DNA of 64,000 bases. Origin: Symbiodinium kawagutii (Eukaryota; Sar; Dinophyceae; Suessiales; Symbiodiniaceae). The stretch is taken from positions 43,827 to 107,826 of the forward strand of contig VSDK01026097.1 of NCBI GenBank assembly GCA_009767595.1. The letters run 5' to 3'. The position numbers and the translations under genes are program-made. Below the pieces are notes generated by a model. The model ran no database searches and was not told the DNA's origin. It saw only the letters and a program-made list of their open reading frames with translations. This document shows, one piece after another, positions 38,601-48,989 of this stretch (its first letter is position 1; each line of letters begins with the position of its first letter).

Positions 38601-41600
38601 GAGGCTAGCTCGTGGCAGTGGGTGATGACCAGCCTGTAGTGGTTGATATGGTTTGTCTTGAGGAATGAGGCATCAATTTCACTAGAGGGAGTATTAGCCT
38701 CAAGAAAAAGAGAATATCATAGTTCATCGTTGAACATTTTTCATCATTGGCCTTTCTAGTTAATGATTAGTTTGAAGGACACCGTTGTGTTGGCGATAGC
38801 TACCACCGGGAATTGCTGATAGTAAGGATAAAGACCCTGTGGTCTTGCCACGAAACATTGGGAATAAGGAATTTGTTTGCTGAAATTGCTGATGAATAGA
38901 TGGTGATTGAAAGGAGAAAGANNNNNNNNNNNNNNNNNNNNNNNNNNNNNNNNNNNNNNNNNNNNNNNNNNNNNNNNNNNNNNNNNNNNNNNNNNNNNNN
39001 NNNNNNNNNNNNNNNNNNNNNAAAGAGTGTGTGACCACTGAGTAGAGAAAAGTTCAGGATACATACATGTGACGGAGAAATGCGTAAAGGCTCAGTGCCG
39101 GATCATGGTGGTCATGACTATATATAGGGTAACGACCGTAATGATATATTATATTCCGAACAATCGTGATGGATGATTGCGGATTGCTTGTGGCGATTCA
39201 GATTTTATCGCAATGGAGGAAGTCTGTGAATCGAGGGCATTCCATTTTGGTAGCATGTCTTGTGGGGCAGAAAGATTGCCTGGTGTGCATTCATATGTGC
39301 AATGGGATATTCAAATTTGAGGACTAAGCAGCCAAATCCATCATCCAAATGATGTGTTTGTCCTTCCCATGGGGGAAACAATAGGGAAGGCAATCAGAGA
39401 TAGTGTCATCATCCACTGCGCACCAGCCAACTTGGGGTAAGGGGTAGCTGATACACCATGTTTGAACAGGGATCTCCAACAGGATGTGTGCACAACGCAA
39501 CCGCCATCAAACTGGAGGGCCCTACCTCCAGCACAGTACTTCAAGATTACCCTGTCAACATTATGAGACATTGTAACCATTCATTAAACATGACCAGTTG
39601 TGGATTAGTACATGCTATACCTGTACCCGCCATCATCAACCTGAAATTCCTCGCGAATTGCGGGTAATTAGTGTCCCCTCGAAACAACGTCATCCATCGT
39701 TAGCGGTTAGCCATCATTGGCCAAGATAAACCGTCATCAACTGTTGGTTTACATCCCCTATGGTTTGTTACCATCGCCATTCTTGTTGGCTACTTTCTGC
39801 ATTTCTGACCATGAAAAAAAGTCACCAATACAGTAGTCACTATTATTTGCTATTTGGAATTACGAGCCATGATTCGTCACTATTCGTTGCTACTACTGGC
39901 CATTATAAGCCATTGGTTCGTTGTCACCTACTGTCATTAGCAATCATTATTTGCTGCCAATTCTCAGCACGCGGAGCAACGCGGTCACCCCATGCACCTG
40001 CAGGCATTAAAACATGCTTTCTTCACGACGAAAACTGGCTGTGAGCCTCACGAACTGCCCTTCGTGAAGGTAAGCTGAGAGCTGGAAACATCAGCAGCTT
40101 GCCACACGTTTAATCGTTACCAGTTCTTTAATCATTATTGTTGTTGGTTATCCATGGTTATCCCCTATTATTAACCATTCTCAAACCTTTTCAAACCACA
40201 GATCATATATCGTATCATATACTTTTCATTTTTTCTACAGTTCCATGTGGTTGCGGGTAATAATTGGTTACGGGACTATGGGACAATATTGACCCATATG
40301 TGAACAACCCAACAGAAAAACTATTCTGGCCGTTTGTGGGGTGTTCACCAGAGGGTGCCAGGGTTTGACTCACATCCACATAGGTGCCTTAAAGATGGTT
40401 GCTCTGTTTCATGAAGATAATTATTGCGAATTGTGCTTAGGATTGACAACGTGTAAAAATACAGCAACGGCTTTAATGATGGAGAAAGGATGGTACCGGC
40501 TAACAGTGGCTAACGACGGCCAAGAATCAATCGTGATGCTTGATCACAGTTCATGGTGGTTAAATGTGCAGTGGTTGGTAATTAACTCATGGTCGAAACA
40601 TCAGACAATACTGCTGAAAATTGATGATGTAATGACAGGTAATGATGTTACTTGTATTGGCAAAACCTTCATCAGTGCAGGATGGTGTTTTTTATTGACA
40701 TCAAACAATGGTTAATGCTTGTTCATGATGGCCAGAATTGAGCTAACAGTAAAGCCGCCCAACAATGAGGTAACCATTGCTGACACTGTTGAATTGTAGA
40801 CATTTGTAGACCATCATATATTGCTGATGGCCAAGCATTCATGATTGGCTATTCAGAATGGTGGTGGAGAATCGCAACGGTTCACCATTGTGTTCATGGT
40901 GGCCGATCGTCGCTCAATGGTCAAATCATATCCAAGTCAAGACGAATTACAGTGGTCTCGGGGCATTTGATGGCATTCTTGCTTTGAGTTGAGAGAGCTG
41001 GGCCAACAAATTGCCTTCGGCTTTGTTGGGCACGTTGATATGGCGATGGATAGGGACCGACGTCACTTGTGATATGCTTGAGCCTCTTGGATCCATCCGC
41101 TGTTGGCGAGCCATAATTTCGTGGTGGGATGGCTTTACACGACTATGACCCAAAAATCATTTTCTACTGATCATCATTCGCCTCCGATAGGCACCACTGG
41201 CCGCCTTGAAGATAACTAACCATCACTAAAAGCAGGTAGTCGTCAATATGAATCATAGAATGATTCAACAATGTCGGATCACCATGAATCGTTCACGGTT
41301 ACGAACAATACAATCAATGCACTACCACGGATCATTCAGAGTGGCCATCAACTATTTACATTACTGTCTCTCGGCATCGCCAAAGTTCCAATTCAATCAG
41401 CAACAATGCAACCGACAATCACCATGGGGATCCCATGTTGCTCAAGACCATGTCTTCATTCACAGGTGTCTGCGACGGCAATCTTTCGTGGGTTTGTGCT
41501 CACCCCGGCGGATAGTGATATGATGCACTTGTTTGACAGTGTCATGAGCAGTCAAGCCATTATTATTGTTGTTGATCATCCATCGTATCCGATACGGGTT

Positions 41601-43381
41601 GATTCTTCATGATCCTGGAACAACATGTAACTTTTGATATTGATCATGACGCAAGAGATCATCCAACTTCAGGGCGACTCTGCCAAATTATTTCAAGGTC
41701 AATCTGCAGCATTAAATTTGGGAGAGCAATGGTTTAGCAAGATGTGGTGACCCGTGATGAGCCCCACGTATCCCAATACACGGGAATATTTTTGGCGTTT
41801 TCCGGCAATTCTGTGCTGGTTTTTCAGTATTTACCTTCTTTCAAGAATCAACCATTGATATTGCCCGGTACTGCTGCTGCCACGGTACGATGTTTCCAAC
41901 TTCCTTCGCTCGTTTGGGATAACCCCCTTGGACAAGGTTTTTAGCTGGCGCGAGAGTTGCATGTGAGCTGGGAGAATGCACCGCGACGGGCGGGGCTAAT
42001 AGTGAGTGTTTTGCCTGTACTTTTTCTTGAGGATGAGACCAGTCGTGAGGGTATAGTTGCAGTACGTACCGAATGAGAAGCAACCAACATGCTGCTAGAG
42101 ACAAACGAAGTGGAAGAGCATAGAAACTGTGATATGTAAAGCGTACCAATGTGTTCCATACGGAGGTTGTGATGATTTGGATTCGCCCAGTCTCCAGTCG
42201 TGTTAGATTGTCCGGATTCGTGATTTGCTCGCGACACTGGGCAAAAAGCCGACTTTCTTGGGGAGTGAGGTCCTGGTACATCCTGGTACCATTCTTGTGA
42301 TGTGTGCTTCCTGGGATGCGGACTTCAGCCATTGACCTGGTACACGGTAGCCTGGACCTGGAGAGAATTCATTCAGCAACCAGTGGATCCTTGAGACGTA
42401 TCAAAGTGTGGACCGTATTGAATACACCAGAGAAAGATTGAGTTTATGGTTGTGGATGTTGTGGGGTGTCATGACTACACTCTCTTTGGTATGATACTGG
42501 GGTTCTGATTGTGATAGAGCACTTTGTTTATTGATCATATTGAGTGATTGTGGTCTCTCATGATTCAACTTGTTGTCCGCAACCCAACCCCTAAAAACAA
42601 AGTCATCAAATGTCCAACCTCCGAGCAACTACTGTGCATGTTTCAGACGTACTTTTATTGGTGAAAGAATGCTTGAGGATAAGGGTCATCCAATGCCCCG
42701 CCTGCGCAAAACTGTAGGATCTACAGTTGAAGGTGGTCAAACGCGAGGGTTGCAGAAACTTTTTAAGTGTGCTTAGGCTTAATGTGTTTGTGGCTTGAAG
42801 TCATCCATTATACGGTCTACTAGTTTGCTCTCAATTAGCTTTATGTATTTGTTCGTATTTCACTTTTTGCCGACCGATGGGGGCGCTTAGTACACTATGT
42901 ATAATCAATTGACTGATGGTCCTTCTTGAACCTCACAATCACCAAGCATTCCTTTCCACGATCAAGCCATTGCCATACCAGCTTGATCCCCATAGCAGTA
43001 CCTATTTAGTTTCCATGTCATCACTATTTTTATTTCCATTTTGCAACCATATAAATTTGCATTTTGATATCCATGATGTTACTTATATTTACTTATCGTA
43101 TCAGCATCAATCGACCGTATCAATCTCCATTTTGGTTTGTATTTTCGTGATATACCATATCAATGTCCCAATCATATGAAGCATCATTTTGAGATGCATA
43201 TCATCAAGATATTAAGCATGTTTATTACCAGGTACTTAGCCATGTTTTTTGCGATTGTTTCCCACGGCTGCCATAGTTTCCCCTCCGAGCCTGGCAGTTG
43301 GATCAAGACACAGACAGCTTCCCAGCTGCACGCGACGACCGCGACATGGCAATGGATCCAGTGCTGGTGCCTGGGCAGTGA
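24520..43381 (+). CDS. CDK7-like cyclin-dependent kinase, fifteen exons
   Basis: Ser/Thr kinase of the CDK family, closest to CDK7 (CDK-activating kinase and TFIIH type). Exons 24520-24609, 25436-25477, 26432-26516, 27632-27692, 29466-29553, 30597-30667, 31278-31305, 32909-32963, 33950-34010, 35059-35121, 35972-36053, 37268-37347, 38207-38327, 40004-40069 and 43298-43381 join in phase to 358 codons plus TGA; human CDK7 has 346 residues. Motifs: glycine loop IGEGTYGKV (37-45), VAIKK with the beta-3 Lys at 60, C-helix [13 protein letters not shown] in the place of PSTAIRE, HRDVTPNN (154-161), SDFGFTR (174-180), activation segment ending [22 protein letters not shown], and C-terminal ALKHAFF and EPHELPF. 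Oddities: Thr replaces the catalytic-loop Lys of HRDLKPxN, and Leu replaces the Arg of TRWYRAPE. Thr188 sits where the CDK7 activating Thr lies. Donors are GC (7), GT (4) and GA (3). The last exon is placed by phase and its TGA only (about 0.6). A 100-N gap lies in intron 13. Confidence 0.92.
27297..27387. mobile_element. MITE-like element, copy 2 (CDK intron 3)
   Basis: A 91-bp unit with ends GTTTCTCAA (27297-27305) and TTGAGAAGC (27379-27387), a 9-bp inverted pair with one mismatch. An inner perfect pair CTCAAAATAG / CTATTTTGAG lies at 27301-27310 and 27358-27367. It shares the internal core ACCCCCAAATCATCCG with the copy at 36515-36619. Confidence 0.6.
32502..32691. repeat. (CTAT)n and (AT)n compound microsatellite
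   Basis: A tetranucleotide CTAT array with a few ATTT, CCAT, TGTC and TGTG interruptions runs from 32502 to about 32655, followed by an AT dinucleotide tract at 32667-32691. It lies in CDK intron 7. The YLSI-type open frames here are products of the repeat. Confidence 0.95.
36515..36619. mobile_element. MITE-like element, copy 3 (CDK intron 11)
   Basis: A 105-bp unit with left end GTTTCTCAAG and right end TTCAGAAGC, an imperfect inverted pair. The two halves mirror each other further inward: GGGGTACCCCC AAATCAT on the left against the inverse of AAATCATTTTGTGGGGTTCCC on the right. The left 40 bases match copy 1 in reverse complement (8485-8522) and share the ACCCCCAAATCATCCG core with copy 2. 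Confidence 0.6.
37917..38005. repeat. (CATA)n microsatellite
   Basis: About 22 uninterrupted CATA units in CDK intron 12, about 200 bases upstream of exon 13. Open frames that repeat IHTY or VCMY are repeat translations, not genes. Confidence 0.97.
38922..39021. other. Assembly gap (100 N)
   Basis: Exactly 100 N, the usual placeholder for a scaffold gap of unknown size. It falls inside CDK intron 13 (38328-40003); exons on both sides join in phase across it, so the gap probably hides only intron sequence. Confidence 0.99.
41841..42332 (-). CDS. Hypothetical antisense frame nested in CDK intron 14
   Basis: A 163-codon open frame from ATG at 42332. The N-terminal half reads as plausible protein: a charged segment with [13 protein letters not shown], then a hydrophobic stretch ([17 protein letters not shown]) that could be a membrane segment. 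The last 60 codons are low-grade. No family is recognised and codon evidence is weak; it may be chance. If real it would be a nested gene opposite to its host, or a transposon remnant. Confidence 0.25.
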   Translation of the reverse strand: MAEVRIPGSTHHKNGTRMYQDLTPQESRLFAQCREQITNPDNLTRLETGRIQIITTSVWNTLVRFTYHSFYALPLRLSLAACWLLLIRYVLQLYPHDWSHPQEKVQAKHSLLAPPVAVHSPSSHATLAPAKNLVQGGYPKRAKEVGNIVPWQQQYRAISMVDS

Positions 43382-44307
43382 GGGGATGGTGAGATCCAGG
43401 GTCCCATGGCAGCGGCTTGTCGTAGCGAGACAGCATGCCCCTTCCCCCGTGTTTCCAGGTGATTCCCAACTTTTGAAAAATGGTGAGTGACCAGCTTTTG
43501 ATTATTGAATCCCTGATGGTTTATGATGGGCAATGGTTGGCTCAATGGTAAGTAATTAAGAATTAGTAATAGTATTATGGTGCGGTTCTGGCCCATACCA
43601 TGGACGTGAAACCAACGCTGGCTGACCGGGAATGGGTAAGTTACATAAACGAGGAATCCTTGGGGGATTATGCGACAGCGTTCTCAACTAGCAGAGCACC
43701 ACTAGCTTTGTTTACCAATGTGTGTGTGAGTGTGTGTTAATTTTGAGACAAGCTAGAGTTCCGCTGACATTTCAGTTTAATTCATGTGTATGTTTTTTCA
43801 GGATCATGCTCATGGTTCATCATGAAATTCCAGGGTTCCATGTCACCACCAGCATAGCGGGCTTGAATGACGGCATTTTTGGCAAATTGTGGAATGCATC
43901 GCGCACTGGAAGAACATGAGACACTGTCAATGAACGCAATAAGCATTATTTTAAATAGCCGCAGCTGTTGATCCTACCCAGTTTGATTTTGGCCATTGAC
44001 ATGATGATTGGGAATGCGGATTGAACCATTGGTCAATGATACAGATACACGTCATGCACTTGCTCAGTAGAGTGACGGTCATGTGCACGCTCTTGGCCTG
44101 TCATGATTGCAAAATGGACTCTGAACCTTTGCCAACTATCAGGCAGACTCAATGATTACCATCAACCATTCCAAAGCCGTGTGTCTCTTTATCAATCACT
44201 GCCAAACCTCAACCATTCCTCACACGTGTGAACAAGCGTGAACTGACCAGACGACCATGCTGCTTAGGTCTCTATTTTCCTGGCAGTCTTCACATGCACC
44301 TCGCAGC
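43382..44307. other. Intergenic region after CDK
   Basis: Likely CDK 3' UTR followed by spacer. A GTGTGTGAGTGTGTGT run lies near 43721-43737. No exon with family motifs was found. An AG at 44305-44306 directly before ATG 44308 would suit trans-splicing of the next gene. Confidence 0.45.
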
Positions 44308-44345
44308 ATGAAGCTGAACTGGGTGTCGGCGGCTGGCCCCGGCGC
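44308..44345 (+). CDS. Possible first exon of an unknown + strand gene
   Basis: A GC-rich island begins with ATG 44308, one base after TCGCAG, a good spliced-leader acceptor context, and reads MKLNWVSAAGPGALG. GC and GA donor candidates occur at 44344 (phase 0), 44335 (phase 1) and 44351 (phase 1). Phase 0 at 44344 would join in frame to the exon-like island at 47229-47371. The product is not recognised, and the end coordinate depends on the donor used. Confidence 0.35.
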
Positions 44346-44834
44346 TCTCGGAAGGAAATCTGCAGGAGACACAGGAGGAACGCCTTTGAATAGTCGCTAA
44401 ATGCAAGGCTTGAATGAATGGTTGGCTTTCCTATAAACCAAGCCAATGAAGGTAGGATTGAAAGTTTCGAGAAGCTGGCTATAGACTGGGGCTGCGTCGG
44501 GAGGGGAAAGCACCAAGACAAATACCGTCACATAAGAACGATACAAGCAACAACAACAAAAGAAGCCCGAGAAGCTATGATACCAGGATCAAATAAACAA
44601 GTACTATAAATGGAATCGACAACTACTGCGACGATTAAACAAGTGCATCGAAGTGTCAAGATACTGGTGGGATCTCCTGCTGCGTGGAGGGTTTTTGTCG
44701 AGATGCGACTTTCTAGGACATCAAAAAGAAGCATGTCGAATTCAATGGACTCTGCTTTTTACCTTGTAGTCTCTAAACAAGATCTTTAAGAAACTCTACC
44801 TTGCTTTACTTCGATTGATGCCCACCACCGCATG

Positions 44835-45075
44835 ATAGTCTGGCATATTTTGTGACATTCTTTTTTACATTGTATCTGGCATATTTTCTGACATTCTAAG
44901 TGACATATCTTCTGCAATTCTTTCTGGCATTATATCTGGCATATCTTTTGGTGTTTTCTCTGAGTTTTTTTTGGAACATCTTCTGACTGTCTAGCTGCCA
45001 AGTCTCCTGACATTCTATCTACCATATCTTCTCACAATCTATTTGCCATTTCTTCTGACATTCTTGCTGACATTC
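44835..45075. repeat. Degenerate satellite, inverted relative to the left end
   Basis: Repeated TCTGGCATATTTT.TGACATTCT blocks are the reverse complement of the motif family at 1-235, with comparable decay and spacing. It directly precedes the rDNA pseudogene. Confidence 0.7.
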
Positions 45076-45109
45076 TTCTACCGTAATTATCTTGAAAAAA
45101 TCTTCTTTG

Positions 45110-45600
45110 AGGTCCGGCAGGGACCAATGCAATTGGAAGCTTGCTCTTGAGGCCCGGCAGGGACCAATCCGATCCGGAGAACACTTTAACTGCAGGTCAC
45201 AACCCGGAAAGAATGTTCCGTTTCCAACCTAAGCTTGTCCCTGCTCAATCGCCCTTGCTGAAGAATCTGGTTTTTGCTCCTTTTCCTCCGCTGGCATATA
45301 ACTTATATTCTTAAATTCAGCAGGTTCGCTTGCTTGATTTCATGTTAGAGGCTTGCGCTAGCATCCCCGTAGCTGCAGCGTCACTCAAGCAATGCCACTT
45401 TAAAGTGGAATCTTGAATAGCAGCTAAAGCACTGAAGCAGACATACTCTTCGGAAACCCCAAGGGCGCAAGGTACGTTCAGGAAGCCATTGGCTCACGCA
45501 GGTCTACAAATAACACAGACCACCGCGCCCCGATGCGCCCTTCACAAGTGCTCCTGCCAAGACATCTATCACTCAAAGTCGTGGAAGTTGGACCAACGTC
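45110..45600 (-). pseudogene. rDNA pseudogene: 5.8S, short ITS2 and LSU 5' end
   Basis: Read on the minus strand, about 45600-45430 resembles 5.8S rRNA (GATGTCTTGGC, GAAGGGCGCA, GAACGTACCTTGCGC, GAGTATGTCTGCTTCAGTG). About 45429-45335 resembles a shortened ITS2 containing CTTGAGTGACGCTGC and CCTCTAACATGAA, and about 45330-45170 is the LSU 5' end (TGCTGAATTTAAG, CAGCGGAGGAAAAG, AAAACCAGATTC). The order is that of an rDNA unit. Many substitutions and indels, a compressed ITS2 and early loss of LSU similarity show a nonfunctional dispersed fragment. A GAGG(T/C)CCGGCAGGGACCAAT block is duplicated at about 45110-45131 and 45148-45169. The recognisable ITS2 blocks resemble Symbiodiniaceae, which supports the host assignment. 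Confidence 0.8.
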
Positions 45601-47228
45601 CCTGTCAAACAGCTAGCACATGGTGATTCAGACATTATCTCGAACCTATTATAATGATGATATTCATATTCCGCAACCAATTTGGGTGGCATGAGCCAAC
45701 CACCATACGTGCCGCAGGCATTTGCTTTTACAAATAACCAAACGATTCGCGCTTTTTACTACATGAGCATAGATTGGCCATGGCCGAACCACTACACCCA
45801 GGAACGACTTTTGATCAGCTGGTCCACAGTGTCAGTGGCTATGAAAAACTTTTGAAACAGTTGTCATTTTTATGACTCTAGATGGTTTGGTTATTAATTA
45901 CTTTGGTCATGTAATGAAGTGCAAATGGAATCATTTAGGTGTCGTGTGTTTTTGTTGAACTTATCTACTGTAATATATGTTTGAGTTCAAACATTGTCAT
46001 CAATGATGAATGGATTCATACGTGTTTTGGTTATGTAATCTCATTATTTTTATTTCTAGGTGATTGCATTGTATCATTTATCATGGCTATGTAATCTATA
46101 AAGCTATTGTTTTTTGTTTTTAACGGAGAGCACTTGGGGTCAAAGGGCCGCAACTGAGGCTATGGACTCATCTCAGCAGTCACTCGGTGGGTGCCGTTGC
46201 CTCGGTCTCGTGCCTTATCCATGGTCATTAATGGTCATTCATCATGGTCAATCATATTGGCTATATAATGACGGTTGATAATAAAGAACGGTTAATGTGA
46301 TCATCGCATTGATCACCCCCGTCCAATTTCCTCCAACATTAGATTACATGTTTATTTGATTGATGTTTTATTGTAAGCAATATTCGCTCAATCCGCGCAC
46401 TAAATGAGCTGAAGTGAGGATTTTAGTAATTACTATTAGTTACTTGGGTAGTTGTCATCGAATAGATGGCTTGAAGTGTGAATTTTGTCATTGAAGTTTG
46501 ATTGACACTGAGCTTGATTGGAAAAAGTTCAATGTTGTCAATTAATTGCCGTAATTGACAAGTGAAAACATTACCGAATTGAGCAGGGAGACTAGTTGTG
46601 ACTATTGTCGATCAATTGAGGTCAGCGACAACGAAAGGATTAATATGGGATGGTCCAATGGTCCAGTCAGATGTACTTAACTTTTTTTGGGGGTCCCCAA
46701 TGACTCGGCTTTTTCCCCTAATGAATGGTTTCATTTGGTAGACCCGGGGCTTCGAGTCTGTCCTTCTTACGCGATTGTTTTCACTCACTACTATATACCG
46801 GTTTATATAGTAACGATGTTTTTTTTCGGAAATGCACAGTTTTTGTCGACTCCATGAAAGATTAATGGGTTGAAATGGGGATTGAAGTATTGCTAGTCAA
46901 CTACAGCATTTGACAACATTCCTATTGATCAAATGGCTTGCCAAAAAAGATTTGGAGCCACCGCTTACTTTATTCAGGGGGTTACTCATAGTGTGGCAAC
47001 ATTCATGATGAAGTGTGATGATTAATTGTTAATTAATGATGTTGGTGGAGCAGAATGGTTCATACTGGTCGAAGGTTAATGACGGTCGTTGAGACTGCTT
47101 ATATATAATTATGATCAATGAGAACGGCCAACGCTTTCGATGATGGTAGACACAAACGATCAATGATGTTCAAAGCAGGCTGATGATTTCACATCTATCC
47201 ACATCTATTCACATCTATTCGCCATAAG
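45601..47228. other. Noncoding stretch, intron or intergenic
   Basis: AT-rich sequence with diverged ATGGTTAATGA-type quasi-repeats. A small GC-rich island at 46130-46210 follows CTCAGCAG and could hold a short exon, but no motif supports it. Confidence 0.4.
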
Positions 47229-47371
47229 GCCACGCGAATCTACGGGACCCATCCAGAGCTGGTGCCAGGGTGGGCCCAGGTTCAGTTGCTCCCTACGAGC
47301 GTCGCCTTTGTGCTTTGCAGCCAAGTCTTCGCCTGGGGTCTGTCACTGGACAGCAGGCTGTTCAACACCAA
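47229..47371 (+). CDS. Exon-like GC-rich island, unknown product
   Basis: Bounded by an AG acceptor (CATAAG, then GCCACG) and a GT donor (AACC, then GTGTAGG). GC content jumps well above the flanks. One frame reads ATRIYGTHPELVPGWAQ and continues through a hydrophobic segment (VAFVLCSQVFAWGLSL). A second frame is also open (SVAPYERRLCALQ). The first joins in phase to the possible exon at 44308. The protein family is not recognised and the correct frame is uncertain. Confidence 0.4.
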
Positions 47372-47827
47372 CCGTGTAGGAATCCATTGGATATCAAAAC
47401 TACCAGCCAACGTTGAGATATCATCTAAAAGATATGGATAGAAAATTGGTTGAGACATTCTGTTAGTATATATTCTACCCTAGTTTGATACGATATTGGT
47501 ACATCAATTAGTTGGCATCCATTGGACATCCATGGCTCGGATTAGTTTTACCTCAGGTGTTTTTTGCTCGCCACTAATTAGCTGATTTTGGGTACATCAA
47601 CTAGTTGATATCTCAGACCAAGCAGTATAGATATAATTGAACTAATAACTAATCCATTTGCAGCGTACGTGACTTAACCAATTTATCGTAGTTTACTCAG
47701 TGATCATTATCTACTTGAATATCTTCTTGCATGAATGAACCCCATAGCTAGTGGATCATTATTACTGTTCATTTTCTGGTTCACACAAGTTGTATGGGTC
47801 CTGCACCTTTCTTTCAACACAGTGAGC
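47372..47827. other. Noncoding stretch
   Basis: AT-rich sequence downstream of the exon-like island. No exon, RNA or repeat could be supported. Confidence 0.4.
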
Positions 47828-48502
47828 CTATTCTTGGTCTTTGGACATGGTGCTTGGTTTTTGCCATTTCGGCGGAACATCCTGCCTAGAAGCTGCACCA
47901 AAAACATGAGGCTTGCCCCCTACCCTGAACCTGGAGGGTTCTTCCCCAGACCCACTGGAACAAGCATAAACAGCCAAGGGCTTTGAGTGAGAGGCATTAT
48001 ATGGCATCATTTTCTTCATGTTGTTGGCCATGTCAACTACACTTGCTGCTTTGCAATCACCTCGCGCTCTATGTAGAGACTGTTTCCCAGCCGTTTTGAG
48101 AAGTCTTCTCTTGCTGCCTTTGGCCACGGCATCATGATTATCTATCGCAAACTTGTAATTCAAGAACATTGGCAACATCGCCCCCCGTGCGGTCCGTGCC
48201 TGTATATACAAACAATGGTGTATTTGCTTCATTTCATGTAAGTCAATCACATATGCAGATCAAACAAAGCACCTGGCTGAATTGGACATAGTTTGGAGAC
48301 ATAGTTGGCCTAGAGGCAATTGACTTGGACAGCCCAGGCAACTTAGTGCAGCTTTGCTCTCAGAGGTGGTGTGTAATCCTTCCAGTTTTCTTGTATGCTT
48401 GGGGGGGTGCTCAGGGGAAGTTGCCCCCCCTTCCAACCCTGCTGCGAAGTGTGTGCTACGCTTGCTACGCACAATGAAAGCACGCGTGCAACACCCTAAC
48501 AC
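47828..48502 (-). pseudogene. Decayed coding-like region of unknown family
   Basis: On the minus strand one reading frame stays open for about 220 codons apart from a single in-frame stop at 48260-48262. Parts look protein-like: RSKRSTHFAAGLEGG and TTSESKAALSCLGC upstream of the stop, then FLNYKFAIDNHDAVAKGSK, RRLLKTAGKQSLHRARGD and VVDMANNMKKMMPYN downstream. A separate 65-codon minus-strand frame at 48789-48986 has similar character and could be an upstream piece. No known family is recognised. It may be a transposon relic or a host pseudogene, or partly chance. Confidence 0.35.
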
Positions 48503-48989
48503 GACCGATGCTAAGAATTCTGACTGTCCTCATTGTGTGGACTCCCTGACCATGGTGTGCCGGTGAAGATGAGATATCAACTACTTTTGTGGACAAAATC
48601 TTCCATGGAGGTGCACCACGACCCAATTGTTGAACTCTTAGAGGGTCCCAGAGGGTGCCAGGATCCTGGTAAACCATTGAGCTCCCAATATCCACCACTA
48701 TATCCACATGTTTTCATGAACTGTCATTGCCCACCAGTCATCCAGGTAGACTTTCAATCACCATCATTACCCATCAGCCATCATTCAATCATGAGTCATC
48801 TAGGTTATTGAGTGCCCTTAAGTGGAGCTGCCATGTGGCCACCTGTTTGAGGAAGATGAAGCTCGAGTCCAGTAAGGGATCTCGAAACAACGACATCATC
48901 TCGCAGCTTTCACGGATTGCCCTTGGGCAGCAGATCGACGGGAGGTCTTTCGCCATGTTGTGCAGGCCTTGCTTTGCCTCCGCCATGAG

